From: Anaerolineales bacterium
GTDB taxonomy: Bacteria > Chloroflexota > Anaerolineae > Anaerolineales > Villigracilaceae
NCBI GenBank assembly: GCA_025056175.1
Contig: JANWWK010000064.1
Coordinates: forward strand, 92,732 to 156,731
Direction of reading: 5' to 3'
DNA length: 64,000 nucleotides
Shown: in pieces, positions 44,927-53,155 of the stretch
Layout of the letters: every line of letters begins with the position of its first letter
Position numbering within the stretch: position 1 is the first letter of the stretch
Program-made: the position numbers and the translations under genes
Notes under the pieces: generated by a model
The model's input: only the letters and a program-made list of their open reading frames with translations
What the model was told of the DNA's origin: nothing
The model's database searches: none

Positions 44927-46637
44927 TGGCCCGCGCCGACTGTAACAAATCCGAAGCCGAGCGCAGCGTCCCCTCGCTGACCTCGCCGAGCATGCCGGCC
45001 AATTCCAGCAACCGCTCATCTCCGTCCAGGTGCCGTACCTGCGTGGTTGTGCGTCCATTCCGAAACACCTTTTGCACCTGAAAATGCTGGTCACCAAAGG
45101 CTGCCAGTTGTGGCAAGTGCGTAATGCACAAAACCTGATGAACCCGCCCTAACTGCCATAGCTTGTGTCCGACCACACTGCCTACACGTCCGCCAATGCC
45201 CTGGTCAATTTCATCGAACACCAGGCTGGGAACGGGGTCGGCCTTTGCCAGCACGTTCTTGAGCGCCAACATCAGGCGGCTGGTCTCGCCGCCAGAGGCA
45301 ATTTTCGCCAGCGGCTTGAGACCCTCGCCGGGGTTGGGGGCCACTAAAAATTCCACACGGTCAAAGCCGGTTGCATCGAAAGCCACCCTGCCGCCGGTCA
45401 CCGGCAAGCCTGCGGGGTCTGGTCTGGTCTGAAAATCTACCGAAAAACGCGCCGCCGCCATCTTCAGGTCATCAAGTTCCTTTTCAATGCTCTTTGCCAG
45501 CTTCTCAGCCGCTTTCTTGCGTTGTTCGGAGAGTTTTTCACCGCGTGTTGCCAGTTCATTCAGCAACACAGCCTCACGTGCTTCCAGTTCCTGGATTTTT
45601 TCCGCCGCGCCGGTGATGTTCTCCAGTTGTTTCCGGGCATTGGCCCCAAAAGCCAGGACGGCTTCGATGCTTCCGCCATACTTTCGCATCAGACGATGAA
45701 TCAAATCCAGGCGGTCTTCGACCTGTTCGAGCCGTTTGGGGTTGTATTCGATTGTTTCGAGGTAATCACGCAGTTCGTGGGCTACATCCGCCAGGTTTTC
45801 GAGCAGGGCTTCAGCACGCGCGGCCAGCTCGGCTTTGGAGGAATCGACCCGTGCCAGAGAAGCCAGCGCGGAAACCACCTGTCCCAACTGGTCGCTAATG
45901 GCAGGTGTATCAGGTGTGCCTTCATCCAACAGCAAAATGGCCTCTTGCGCGTTGGCGGCTAACGTTTCGGCGTTTGCCAGGCGGTCACGTTCCTTGCGAA
46001 GTTCTTCATCTTCGCCGGGTTTCAACCGCGCCGCTTCGATTTCTTCCACCTGAAACGTGTACATCTCGATACGGCGTGCAGCATCCGATTGGGCGGCACG
46101 CAGTTCGCCCAATTCACGGCGCACGCTTTGAAGCGCCTGATACGTCTGGCGGTAGGCGTTGAGCAGAGTATCTGTTCCAGCGTAACGGTCGAGCAAAGTC
46201 AGGTGTGAGCGCGTATCGAGGAGAGAGAGATGCTCGGTTTGTCCATGAATATCTACCAAAAGCGCGCCAACTTCCCGCAACAGCCCGACGTTGACCGTAC
46301 TTCCATTGATGCGGGCGGTCGAACGCCCCTCACGGCGCACTTCCCGCGTCAAGGTGACATAATTCTCATCATCCAGCAGGTCTTCGCGCTTCAAAATCTC
46401 GTTGACGGCCTGCCGCGTGAGACCGGAGAGCTTGAACACCCCCTCCACCACAGCGCGTTCAGCCTGAGCGCGGATGACACCGGACTCGGCACGTCCGCCT
46501 AACAGCATTTCGAGCGCATCCATGATGATGGATTTTCCTGCGCCGGTTTCACCGGTAAACGTAATGAGACCGGGACCAAATTCCAGTTCCAGCCGGTCAA
46601 TAATCGCAAAATTTTCGATGCGTAGTTCGGTCAACAT
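44913..46637 (-). CDS. recN: DNA repair protein RecN
   Basis: A 574-residue SMC-like ATPase for double-strand break repair. Walker A GETGAGKS (29-36) follows MLTELRIENFAIIDRLELEF; two long coiled-coil arms occupy about 155-390; the C-terminal part has the signature IASGGETSRLMLALK and Walker B LVFDEIDQGIGGRVG. It holds DNA ends together with RecA. It is the last gene of a minus-strand series after nadK and a zinc-finger membrane protein, a nadK-recN pairing also seen in other bacteria. Confidence 0.95.
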   Translation of the reverse strand: MLTELRIENFAIIDRLELEFGPGLITFTGETGAGKSIIMDALEMLLGGRAESGVIRAQAERAVVEGVFKLSGLTRQAVNEILKREDLLDDENYVTLTREVRREGRSTARINGSTVNVGLLREVGALLVDIHGQTEHLSLLDTRSHLTLLDRYAGTDTLLNAYRQTYQALQSVRRELGELRAAQSDAARRIEMYTFQVEEIEAARLKPGEDEELRKERDRLANAETLAANAQEAILLLDEGTPDTPAISDQLGQVVSALASLARVDSSKAELAARAEALLENLADVAHELRDYLETIEYNPKRLEQVEDRLDLIHRLMRKYGGSIEAVLAFGANARKQLENITGAAEKIQELEAREAVLLNELATRGEKLSEQRKKAAEKLAKSIEKELDDLKMAAARFSVDFQTRPDPAGLPVTGGRVAFDATGFDRVEFLVAPNPGEGLKPLAKIASGGETSRLMLALKNVLAKADPVPSLVFDEIDQGIGGRVGSVVGHKLWQLGRVHQVLCITHLPQLAAFGDQHFQVQKVFRNGRTTTQVRHLDGDERLLELAGMLGEVSEGTLRSASDLLQSARAISSG

Positions 46638-46701
46638 AGATTGATACCTGGTTCAGCAGTGAGCGATCATCCACTTGCGCCCATCCGCATCGTCCGTTTT
46701 T

Positions 46702-47220
46702 CTACTTGTTGAAGAGTTGAATGCCGCTTAAGCGATAATACGCCGTAGGGGCTGAGATAAACAGATAAATCGCCTGGAACAAAATACCGAAAACGTTCAG
46801 CGTAAAAATCTGAATCAACCCCATCGGCAACGCGCCCACGATGAGCCCAGCCAAAATGACCCGGAACAACAGCGCAGAACGGCGACGGCGGGTGACGAAG
46901 CGCAAGGCTTCTGCAATCAGGATGCCGGCAGTGGGCGCAGCCAGGCTGACAAGAATCAAACCGAAGAACCCCACAAAGCCAATCAGCATGATGAGAAAAC
47001 TCCCTATCAGCGAAAGCACTACCGCGGCCGCAAAACCGAGAAGATAATCAATGGTTTCGGCGGTCTCAAAGGCTTTTTGCTGTGCGCGCGAACATTCCTT
47101 ACAAATATAACCGGTGGGTGTGCGTACGGCGCACTTCGTGCAGATATATTTTTCACACCGGCGACAGCGCAGCGTGGTTTCCACTGAGGGGTGATAAGTG
47201 CAATAGGTCACTTCGGTCAT
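46702..47220 (-). CDS. B-box-like zinc-finger membrane protein
   Basis: A 172-residue protein. The N-terminal 45 residues form a B-box-type zinc finger: C7, H10, C19, C22, C27, C30, C40, C43 (CTYHPSVETTLRCRRC, CTKC, YICKEC). Then come about four hydrophobic segments (57-80, 82-100, 115-135, 140-162). Similar fingers occur ahead of rhomboid peptidases, but no peptidase motif is seen. The ATG overlaps the nadK stop (ATGA). Function unknown. Confidence 0.85.
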   Translation of the reverse strand: MTEVTYCTYHPSVETTLRCRRCEKYICTKCAVRTPTGYICKECSRAQQKAFETAETIDYLLGFAAAVVLSLIGSFLIMLIGFVGFFGLILVSLAAPTAGILIAEALRFVTRRRRSALLFRVILAGLIVGALPMGLIQIFTLNVFGILFQAIYLFISAPTAYYRLSGIQLFNK

Positions 47221-48083
47221 CGCGGCAATCCTATCAGTGTGTTCTGGTTCATGTGTTCGGTCAGGTTACGGTAAAAATAACCGGGGTCGCCAAAGCGGAT
47301 GAATTTGACGGTATTTTCACCGGCGCGCACATCCACCCGGTCGTGTTCTTCCAGGCCAAGCGGCGTCTGCCCATCCATACTCAAGATACCGTTATCGCTC
47401 AAAATCGTCATGCTCACAGTCACACCCTCTGAAAGGACAATCGCACGGTCAAACGAAAGATGCGGCGCAATTGGAATGAGAAGGATATTGCGGAGTTCGG
47501 GCGGCAAAATTGGTCCGCCGCAGGCCAGCGCGTAAGCGGTAGAACCGCTGGCCGTTGCAGCAATCAACCCATCGCAGACAAAGCGGGTGAGATACTGCCC
47601 ATCTACGCTGGCCGTGACGTGAATGGGACGCATATTGGGGCCGCGCGCCACGACCACATCATTGAGCGCCTGCCAGGAACCAAGCCGCTCTCCGGCGCGG
47701 ATATGTTCGGCGCGCAACATCATGCGGTGTTCCACCCAGTATTTCCCCGCCAGCAGCCATTCCAACATTTTGCGCCAGCCGCCCTCCACAATCTGGAACA
47801 AGAAACCCAGCCGCCCTTTGTTGACGCCCAAAATGGGGATGCCGCTGGGCGCGCACAAATGCCCGGCGCGCAACATCGTGCCATCGCCACCGACGGCGAT
47901 TAACAAATCGAACTCGCCGGCATGCACCTGGCGACGCAAGGTTTCATCGTACAGTGAACCGTGTGCGGTCTCCAACCCTTGTGCCATCAGAAAGGCGGCA
48001 ATTTCGGCGGCTTCGCGGATGGAATCGGCCAGTTTGGGATGGCCGAGTACAACGATGCGGGATGGAGAGACAACGTTCGTCAT
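47217..48083 (-). CDS. nadK: NAD kinase
   Basis: A 288-residue enzyme phosphorylating NAD to NADP. GGDGTMLRA at 65-73, ILGVNKGRLGFL, NDVVVARG, and DGLIAATASGSTAYALACGGPI with the conserved Asp/Ser/Thr of the NAD site. No SD: TATAAT ends 6 bases before the ATG, overlapping the stop of the preceding nuclease gene, so nadK has its own likely leaderless transcript. It is followed by overlapping zinc-finger gene and recN. Confidence 0.95.
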   Translation of the reverse strand: MTNVVSPSRIVVLGHPKLADSIREAAEIAAFLMAQGLETAHGSLYDETLRRQVHAGEFDLLIAVGGDGTMLRAGHLCAPSGIPILGVNKGRLGFLFQIVEGGWRKMLEWLLAGKYWVEHRMMLRAEHIRAGERLGSWQALNDVVVARGPNMRPIHVTASVDGQYLTRFVCDGLIAATASGSTAYALACGGPILPPELRNILLIPIAPHLSFDRAIVLSEGVTVSMTILSDNGILSMDGQTPLGLEEHDRVDVRAGENTVKFIRFGDPGYFYRNLTEHMNQNTLIGLPR

Positions 48084-48089
48084 GCGGAT

Positions 48090-48095
48090 ATTATA
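48090..48095 (-). promoter_or_regulatory. -10 box of nadK, leaderless
   Basis: TATAAT on the minus strand, 6 bases before the nadK ATG and directly after the stop codon of the upstream gene. No good -35 is seen. Confidence 0.5.
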
Positions 48096-48611
48096 TTACA
48101 GCCGCTGGTCACAGGTCTGACGGAAGCCGCACTTCGCGCAGCGAGCTGCGTTCTCGTGCGAGCGGGGAACTTCGGCACGGCGCTCATCGCGGCGGATTTC
48201 GGCCAACAGGTGGAGCAGGGCATCCTCCAATTCACGGGTGTAGTCTATGGCAAAATCGCGGTCGGTGTAATGGAGAATTCCATACGGTGGACGCCGGCCC
48301 AGGGTGCGCTCCACCAGCAGACAATACGCAGCCAGCTGATAAATGTGAGAGTCGTAGGGGGCCTGAGGGGCGCGGCCACTCTTGATCTCGACCGGAATAA
48401 TTTGTCCATTTTGCTCCACCAGATAATCTGGCTTGCCGGTCAGTCCAAGCGTGGGGTCATACAGCGGTTTTTCCACTTTTCCCCATGCGCGCGTATCAGT
48501 ATAAATGATGCGCCCGCCGGGTAAACCAGCAGCGCGGCGCGTGCGGCCCGAAACCCAAAACAGGACGAGCGCGACCAGCAGCAAAACGAGGGCGGTGTAA
48601 AATAAAAACAT
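48096..48611 (-). CDS. Cas4-like nuclease, C-terminal catalytic half
   Basis: A 171-residue protein. It opens with one membrane segment (about 2-21, FLFYTALVLLLVALVLFWV), then a RecB/Cas4-type PD-(D/E)xK core: GLTGKPDYLV (D62), IPVEIKSGR (E75, K77) and YQLAAYCLLVE (Q92, Y96). The C-terminus has three Cys, CAKCGFRQTC (C158, C161, C167), where Cas4 proteins hold a 4Fe-4S cluster that needs a fourth Cys from the N-terminus. That Cys, and the motif-I His, are in the preceding gene. The ATG begins one base after that gene's stop (TAAGATG). Confidence 0.75.
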   Translation of the reverse strand: MFLFYTALVLLLVALVLFWVSGRTRRAAGLPGGRIIYTDTRAWGKVEKPLYDPTLGLTGKPDYLVEQNGQIIPVEIKSGRAPQAPYDSHIYQLAAYCLLVERTLGRRPPYGILHYTDRDFAIDYTRELEDALLHLLAEIRRDERRAEVPRSHENAARCAKCGFRQTCDQRL

Positions 48612-48612
48612 C

Positions 48613-48855
48613 TTATCCAGACAAAAAATAAAACAACCCAAACGCTGTCAACATCACACAAGCCATTAGCAAGGCTAAAAAGGCCAGCCCGCGTTGCAGG
48701 CTGGCTACCAATACTTTGCGCCCATGCCGGCGATGCAGTTCCGTGCCGGCAACCAGTTCTGCCTGATTGAGAGATTCTTTTCCCTGCTGGCGATACCACC
48801 AGGCACGGCGGCAATAGAGATACGAGCCGATTTCAGAAGCGCGGATAGGTCTCAT
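48613..48855 (-). CDS. Cas4-like nuclease, N-terminal half with membrane anchor
   Basis: An 80-residue protein starting MRPIRASEIGSYLYCRRAWW. The YLYCRRAWW Cys (C15) is the typical N-terminal cluster ligand of Cas4/DUF83 proteins, and VAGTELHRRHG (H41 or H44) matches RecB motif I. It ends with one hydrophobic helix (about 56-79) and then stops; the rest of the nuclease is encoded by the next gene. A GTG two codons upstream is another possible start. TAGAAT lies 10 bases before the ATG, with no SD. Two coupled chains, each with one helix, would rebuild a membrane-bound nuclease (inference). Confidence 0.7.
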   Translation of the reverse strand: MRPIRASEIGSYLYCRRAWWYRQQGKESLNQAELVAGTELHRRHGRKVLVASLQRGLAFLALLMACVMLTAFGLFYFLSG

Positions 48856-48865
48856 TAGCACATTT

Positions 48866-48871
48866 ATTCTA
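48866..48871 (-). promoter_or_regulatory. -10 box of split Cas4-like genes
   Basis: TAGAAT on the minus strand, 10 bases before the chosen ATG and 4 before a GTG. Suggests a leaderless or very short-leader mRNA. Confidence 0.4.
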
Positions 48872-48938
48872 ACAGAAAATCGAAAGGTTGAGTGCTTCTG
48901 AAACCTGTTGAAAAACGCTGGCAGGGGAACAGACCATC

Positions 48939-50072
48939 TCAGCGCCTCTGCGCGCGAGCAAAAACGCGCTCGAACTCTGCCAGGTATTGCCTCGCAATCT
49001 GTTCATCGAAAAAAATCATGACGTTTTCATCGTTTTTCCGTTCGGCGCTGGCGCTGAAGTTGTAAGAGCCGGTAATCACAATCTTCTCGTCAATGATAAT
49101 GACTTTGTGGTGCATTTGCCCGGGGTTGCCATCCAGAAACACGTTCAACCCGGCCTGTTGCAGCGTCTCAAACTCACCGCCACGGTTCGATTTCACCTGT
49201 TCCTCTTCCATTACGCCGAAGACGCGCAATCCTTCCTGCGCTTTCTGGCGCAGCAGGTCACCAAAATCATCGGCGGTGAGCGAGTAAGCCAGAAAATAAA
49301 TGCTCGCACGCGCCTCGCGCAGTAAGCGCACAATGCGGGCAGCCACGCCATCATCGGGAGAGAAGTAAATTTCCACCGGTACACCTTGCAGGGTCAGTTG
49401 CGGATAGGGAGTGTTGGGCAGCGTGTCCGGGCCAAAAAAATCTTCCTCGAACATTTCCTCGAATTCGGTCAGGTAGTTTTCGGCCACCTGCGCCGAGCGG
49501 ATTCGCACCAGATTATTGTTATCTTCGTAGGCACCGCTATTCGTAAAGTTCATCGAACCGGTCCACACTTCCGAGCGGTCAATGATGACGAATTTATTGT
49601 GCATCAGCCCCTCGCGCCGGTCACCGAGCAAGGGGATGCCCTTCTCGGCCAGCAAACGCGGTACGGGGCGGTCGAGGTTGTCGCTCTCCATCACAATCCG
49701 CACCTGTACGCCACGCCGATGCGCATTCAAGAGTGCATCACGGATAGAGTTCAGGCTCATGCTGTAAACCGCCACCTCTACAGAAATGCGCGCTTCGTCA
49801 ATTGCGCGCGCCAGGGGAACATCAATCCCTCCTTCTTGCTTTTGGGAGGCCGGGCGAAAGGGGTCGGTAAAATAAATCTCATAAAACGAACCGCGATACC
49901 CATACCCCGCCTGCAGCGCGATGGCCTCGCCTTGTGGCAGTGGAGCAGTGACCGGCGTCTCAGTAGAGGGCTGCAGCGGTGTAACCGTCACGACGCCAGG
50001 CGTTTCGGGCAAGGGGGCACACGCCAGCGCAACAACCAGAAGAACAGAGAATGCCAACCAGAAAGGTTTCAT
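48939..50072 (-). CDS. Phospholipase D-like lipoprotein
   Basis: A 377-residue protein with a lipoprotein-type signal (VALAC at about 15-19, then a Pro/Thr linker) and two PLD/nuclease domains. Their HKD motifs are HNKFVIIDRSEVWTGSMNF and HHKVIIIDEKIVITGSYNF. Two HKD motifs in one chain form a full active site; substrates may be phospholipids or nucleic acid outside the cell. ATG 50072 has GGGAG 7 bases upstream (the frame's TTG 3 bases earlier is less likely). It is divergent from murJ. Confidence 0.88.
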   Translation of the reverse strand: MKPFWLAFSVLLVVALACAPLPETPGVVTVTPLQPSTETPVTAPLPQGEAIALQAGYGYRGSFYEIYFTDPFRPASQKQEGGIDVPLARAIDEARISVEVAVYSMSLNSIRDALLNAHRRGVQVRIVMESDNLDRPVPRLLAEKGIPLLGDRREGLMHNKFVIIDRSEVWTGSMNFTNSGAYEDNNNLVRIRSAQVAENYLTEFEEMFEEDFFGPDTLPNTPYPQLTLQGVPVEIYFSPDDGVAARIVRLLREARASIYFLAYSLTADDFGDLLRQKAQEGLRVFGVMEEEQVKSNRGGEFETLQQAGLNVFLDGNPGQMHHKVIIIDEKIVITGSYNFSASAERKNDENVMIFFDEQIARQYLAEFERVFARAQRR

Positions 50073-50143
50073 CAAACACTCCCAGATACGAATGAATCAG
50101 GCTCGAACCTTTCAATTCTAGCACACGCACTCTGGGGCTGCGA

Positions 50144-50149
50144 TATACT
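50144..50149 (+). promoter_or_regulatory. -10 box of murJ, leaderless
   Basis: TATACT, 7 bases before the ATG at 50157. No SD lies between, so the transcript probably starts at the ATG. Confidence 0.5.
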
Positions 50150-50156
50150 TATTCTC

Positions 50157-51758
50157 ATGTCCCAATCTACCAACCGCCAAATTGCCCGCGCCGCCGGAAC
50201 GGTGATGGTCGCTATCGTCTTCGGACAGGTTATGAGCCTGATTCGGAGCATGCTGGTTGCCCGCGCTTTCCCCCTGGCTGAACTGGATGCCTTCTACGCC
50301 GCGAACCGTGTCAGTGAAACGCTCTTTACCCTGCTGGCTGCGGGGGCGCTGGGGTCTGCCTTTTTGCCGACGTTTACGGGCTTTCTCGTGCGCGGAGAGA
50401 CGGGGGCTGCCTGGCGTCTGGCTGTTTCGCTGGCACTGCTTGTCACCCTGGCACTCAGCCTGCTCGCCGCGCTGGCAGCGGTGTTTGCGCCGCTGCTGGT
50501 GCGCTATCTGCTCGCGCCCGGTCTCGCTGCCGACCCGCGCCTGTTTACGCTGACGGTGGATATGCTGCGGATTCAGTTGATTTCAGCCGTTTTGTTCGGG
50601 GTAGGCGGGCTGGTGGTCAGCATCCTGAACGCACATCAGGTTTTCTTTATCCCGCAACTGACCGCTTCGATGTACCAGATTGGACAAATTTTCGGGGCAG
50701 TGGTGCTGGCGCGCTGGCTGGGCATTTACGGCCTGGCATGGGGAGTGGTGTTAGGCTCAGCGTTTTACCTCGCCATTCAACTTCCCAGCCTCATCAAACT
50801 CGCCCCGCCCGTTGCAAAAGAGGGGATATGGTTAACAGCCGCCCGTACCCTGTGGAGTAACCCTGCCGTGTGGCAAGTCATCCGCCTGATGGGGCCGCGC
50901 GTGTTGGGGGCAGGGGTCGTGCAGTTGAATTTTTGGGTCAATGCCTGGCTGGCTTCGCAAATGGCGTCTGGCAGTTACGCCGGGCTGGTGTATGGCTTTA
51001 CGCTGATGCTGATGGCGCAGGCCGCCATCGCACAATCGGTGGCCATTGCCGTGTTGCCGACCTTTTCGGCGCAGTTTGCGCGGGGCGAACTGGATGCCAT
51101 GCGCCAGGCACTGGTTTCGGCCCTGCGCGGGATGCTGCTCCTGGCGATTCCGGCGGCAATCGGGTTGATGCTCTTGCGGCAGCCAATTGTTGCCATGCTA
51201 TATCAACGCGGCGAATTCAACGCCGCCGCAACCGAGATGGTGGCATGGGCGCTGTTATGGTATGCTGCCGGGCTGATAGGCCATGCCATCCTGGAAGTGT
51301 TGACGCGTGCTTTTTATGCCCAGCAAGATACGCGCACACCAGTCCTGGTCGGCGCGCTGGCAATGAGTTTGAATGTGGTCTTCAGTTTCGGCTTTTCGGC
51401 CTGGTTCGACCAAATCGGATGGATGCCACACGGCGGCCTGGCACTCGCCAATTCGCTGGCAACAGCGCTGGAAGCGGGGATTTTATTTGCGCTCATGCGC
51501 CGCCGCTTAAATGGCCTGAAAGTCGGTTTCCTGCTGGATGGTGTGGCCCGCATCAGCCTCGCAGCCTTCGGAATGGCGCTGGCGCTCGCGGCATGGCTTG
51601 GACTGACGGCAGAGGCACGTTTCTGGCTGAGAGGCCTGGGGGGTGTCGTTTTGGGCGTGGCCGTGTATGGAGCAGGCATTCTGCTGGCGCGCATTCCCGA
51701 AGTCCACCATCTGCTCACGCTCATCAAACGAAAGTTCACTTCACACGCAGCCTTGTGA
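50157..51758 (+). CDS. murJ: Lipid II flippase MurJ
   Basis: A 533-residue MviN/MurJ-family transporter with about 14 hydrophobic segments. It starts MSQSTNRQIARAAGTVMVAI; the family motif AANRVSETLFTLLAAGALGSAFLP is in the first third and LFALMRRRLNG is near the end. It flips lipid II for peptidoglycan synthesis. The frame is open far upstream, but that region is the antisense of the PLD gene. There is no SD; see the -10 box immediately upstream. Confidence 0.9.
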   Translation: MSQSTNRQIARAAGTVMVAIVFGQVMSLIRSMLVARAFPLAELDAFYAANRVSETLFTLLAAGALGSAFLPTFTGFLVRGETGAAWRLAVSLALLVTLALSLLAALAAVFAPLLVRYLLAPGLAADPRLFTLTVDMLRIQLISAVLFGVGGLVVSILNAHQVFFIPQLTASMYQIGQIFGAVVLARWLGIYGLAWGVVLGSAFYLAIQLPSLIKLAPPVAKEGIWLTAARTLWSNPAVWQVIRLMGPRVLGAGVVQLNFWVNAWLASQMASGSYAGLVYGFTLMLMAQAAIAQSVAIAVLPTFSAQFARGELDAMRQALVSALRGMLLLAIPAAIGLMLLRQPIVAMLYQRGEFNAAATEMVAWALLWYAAGLIGHAILEVLTRAFYAQQDTRTPVLVGALAMSLNVVFSFGFSAWFDQIGWMPHGGLALANSLATALEAGILFALMRRRLNGLKVGFLLDGVARISLAAFGMALALAAWLGLTAEARFWLRGLGGVVLGVAVYGAGILLARIPEVHHLLTLIKRKFTSHAAL

Positions 51759-51838
51759 GGACAAAAACATTGTCACCCTCCAGTCACCCTGACTTCTGCT
51801 TCTCTCCCGACAGAAGAGGGAAGACATTGCCCCATTGG

Positions 51839-52918
51839 CTACGGTTGCAGGCGTCCCTGCTGGATGAGCGCCTGGCAAAACGCCAGAATTTCCTCGATGC
51901 CCGCCTGGTCGGGCGACTCGGTCCCCTGCCCCTCCAGTGTCAGTTCGACGGAAAGCGCATCGGCGACAGCAGGGTCGCTTTGCGAATACGCAATTTTGGC
52001 GAACGAGTCGTACCACCCGTAGAGCCTCTCCAGTTGCCCGGCGTCGAGTCGGAAATCTATATCCACATCTTTGCAACTGGAAAGCAGCACTGACCCATCC
52101 AGATAAACTTTGAGCGAATCGCAGAACCCGGCAAAACCGCCCTGACGAGAATAGGTGAGCGCCAACCCCCAATCAGCCTCCGGCCGGCCCGATTGCGCCG
52201 ACAGAAAGTGAATTTTCAGCCACTCAGCAATGGCGCGCTGCTCGGCAGGTGTGGCAGTTTCCGTTCCGATGCCATCGAAAATGACCGTTCCAGCAGGCGT
52301 TTCTGCCTGAAACGGCGCCAAACGCGCCAGAAAATCGGCCATCGCCGCAGGAATCTGGTCATTTTCCCACTTTTGCAAAGAATGCGTTCCCTGGCAAGGC
52401 CCAAACGAGAGACCTTCCGGCAGTAACAAAGCCTGTTCGGTACACTCGGCATTTTGCCAGGCTGCCAGAAAGCGCGGCTCATCCACACCCACCTGGAAAG
52501 AAACCCCCAACTCACGCCGCAGATTCAGGCCACGCGCATCAGTACGATAGACGTATTCCACCCCCTCCAGGGCCAGCGTAATGCGATAGCCCGGAACAAT
52601 TGCCAGCGTACAGATTTCCTCCGGTGCTGCCAGACCCAAACAACCATCCGGCCATTCCACCGCTTCAAGCGCGCGGATTTCAATTTGTTCCGGCTTCACG
52701 CCCAATAACTCAGCCAAAGCACGGCGGGCGGCATCGGCAGCAGCAGACAGTTCTATCGGCGCGGCGGAGGGTGTGGGTTCAGCCGTTGATGCGGGGGTCG
52801 GGCGCACCGCCTGATTTTCCATCGGCAAAACGGAGGCTGGTTCTGTTGGTGTCTCAGACGCACACGCGGTGAACAACAACGAAATCAGGAGAAACAGAGG
52901 GACAATTTCACGTTTCAT
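51839..52918 (-). CDS. Lipoprotein of unknown function
   Basis: A 359-residue secreted protein. The signal peptide ends in a lipobox (LLFTACASE; Cys at about 19), followed by a Thr/Pro/Ala linker to about 50. Two mature blocks of about 150 residues are seen; the first (AAADAARRALAELLGV, AVEWPDGCLGLAAPEEICT) resembles the short DNA-of-secreted-proteins repeat found in many Anaerolineae lipoproteins, and four to six Cys may form disulfides. No enzyme motif is recognised. ATG 52918 is chosen because the signal peptide starts there. It is divergent from the formylglycine-type gene. Confidence 0.75.
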   Translation of the reverse strand: MKREIVPLFLLISLLFTACASETPTEPASVLPMENQAVRPTPASTAEPTPSAAPIELSAAADAARRALAELLGVKPEQIEIRALEAVEWPDGCLGLAAPEEICTLAIVPGYRITLALEGVEYVYRTDARGLNLRRELGVSFQVGVDEPRFLAAWQNAECTEQALLLPEGLSFGPCQGTHSLQKWENDQIPAAMADFLARLAPFQAETPAGTVIFDGIGTETATPAEQRAIAEWLKIHFLSAQSGRPEADWGLALTYSRQGGFAGFCDSLKVYLDGSVLLSSCKDVDIDFRLDAGQLERLYGWYDSFAKIAYSQSDPAVADALSVELTLEGQGTESPDQAGIEEILAFCQALIQQGRLQP

Positions 52919-53046
52919 CGCTACTCGCTTTCTTTGAGGAGGGTTTCCGTGCAATAGACGCGCACAGCCTGTGCTTCGTTCCTGCGCGTTTCGTGAAGAG
53001 ATGCGCACGTCACCCACACAGAACCTAACAAAATTGTAAGGCCATC

Positions 53047-53074
53047 TTGCCCTCGCCCAAATGGGGGATATACT
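53047..53074 (+). promoter_or_regulatory. Promoter of FGE-like lipoprotein gene
   Basis: TTGCCC (53047-53052), 16-base spacer, TATACT (53069-53074). The leader of about 75 bases holds a small hairpin near 53086-53104. Confidence 0.5.
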
Positions 53075-53155
53075 GCCTATAGGATATTACGCTTTTTCGC
53101 GTGATAATCTTCTCATCCACTCCACCAGCCCCAGAATTTTCTCGGAGGAATGACA

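Noticed and set aside
48096..48855. CRISPR-Cas locus suggested by the Cas4-like genes
   Set aside because: No repeats with spacers and no cas1, cas2 or effector gene in the window.
49386..50156. Open 5' extension of murJ
   Set aside because: It is antisense to the PLD lipoprotein; MurJ similarity begins at 50157, where a promoter box also sits.
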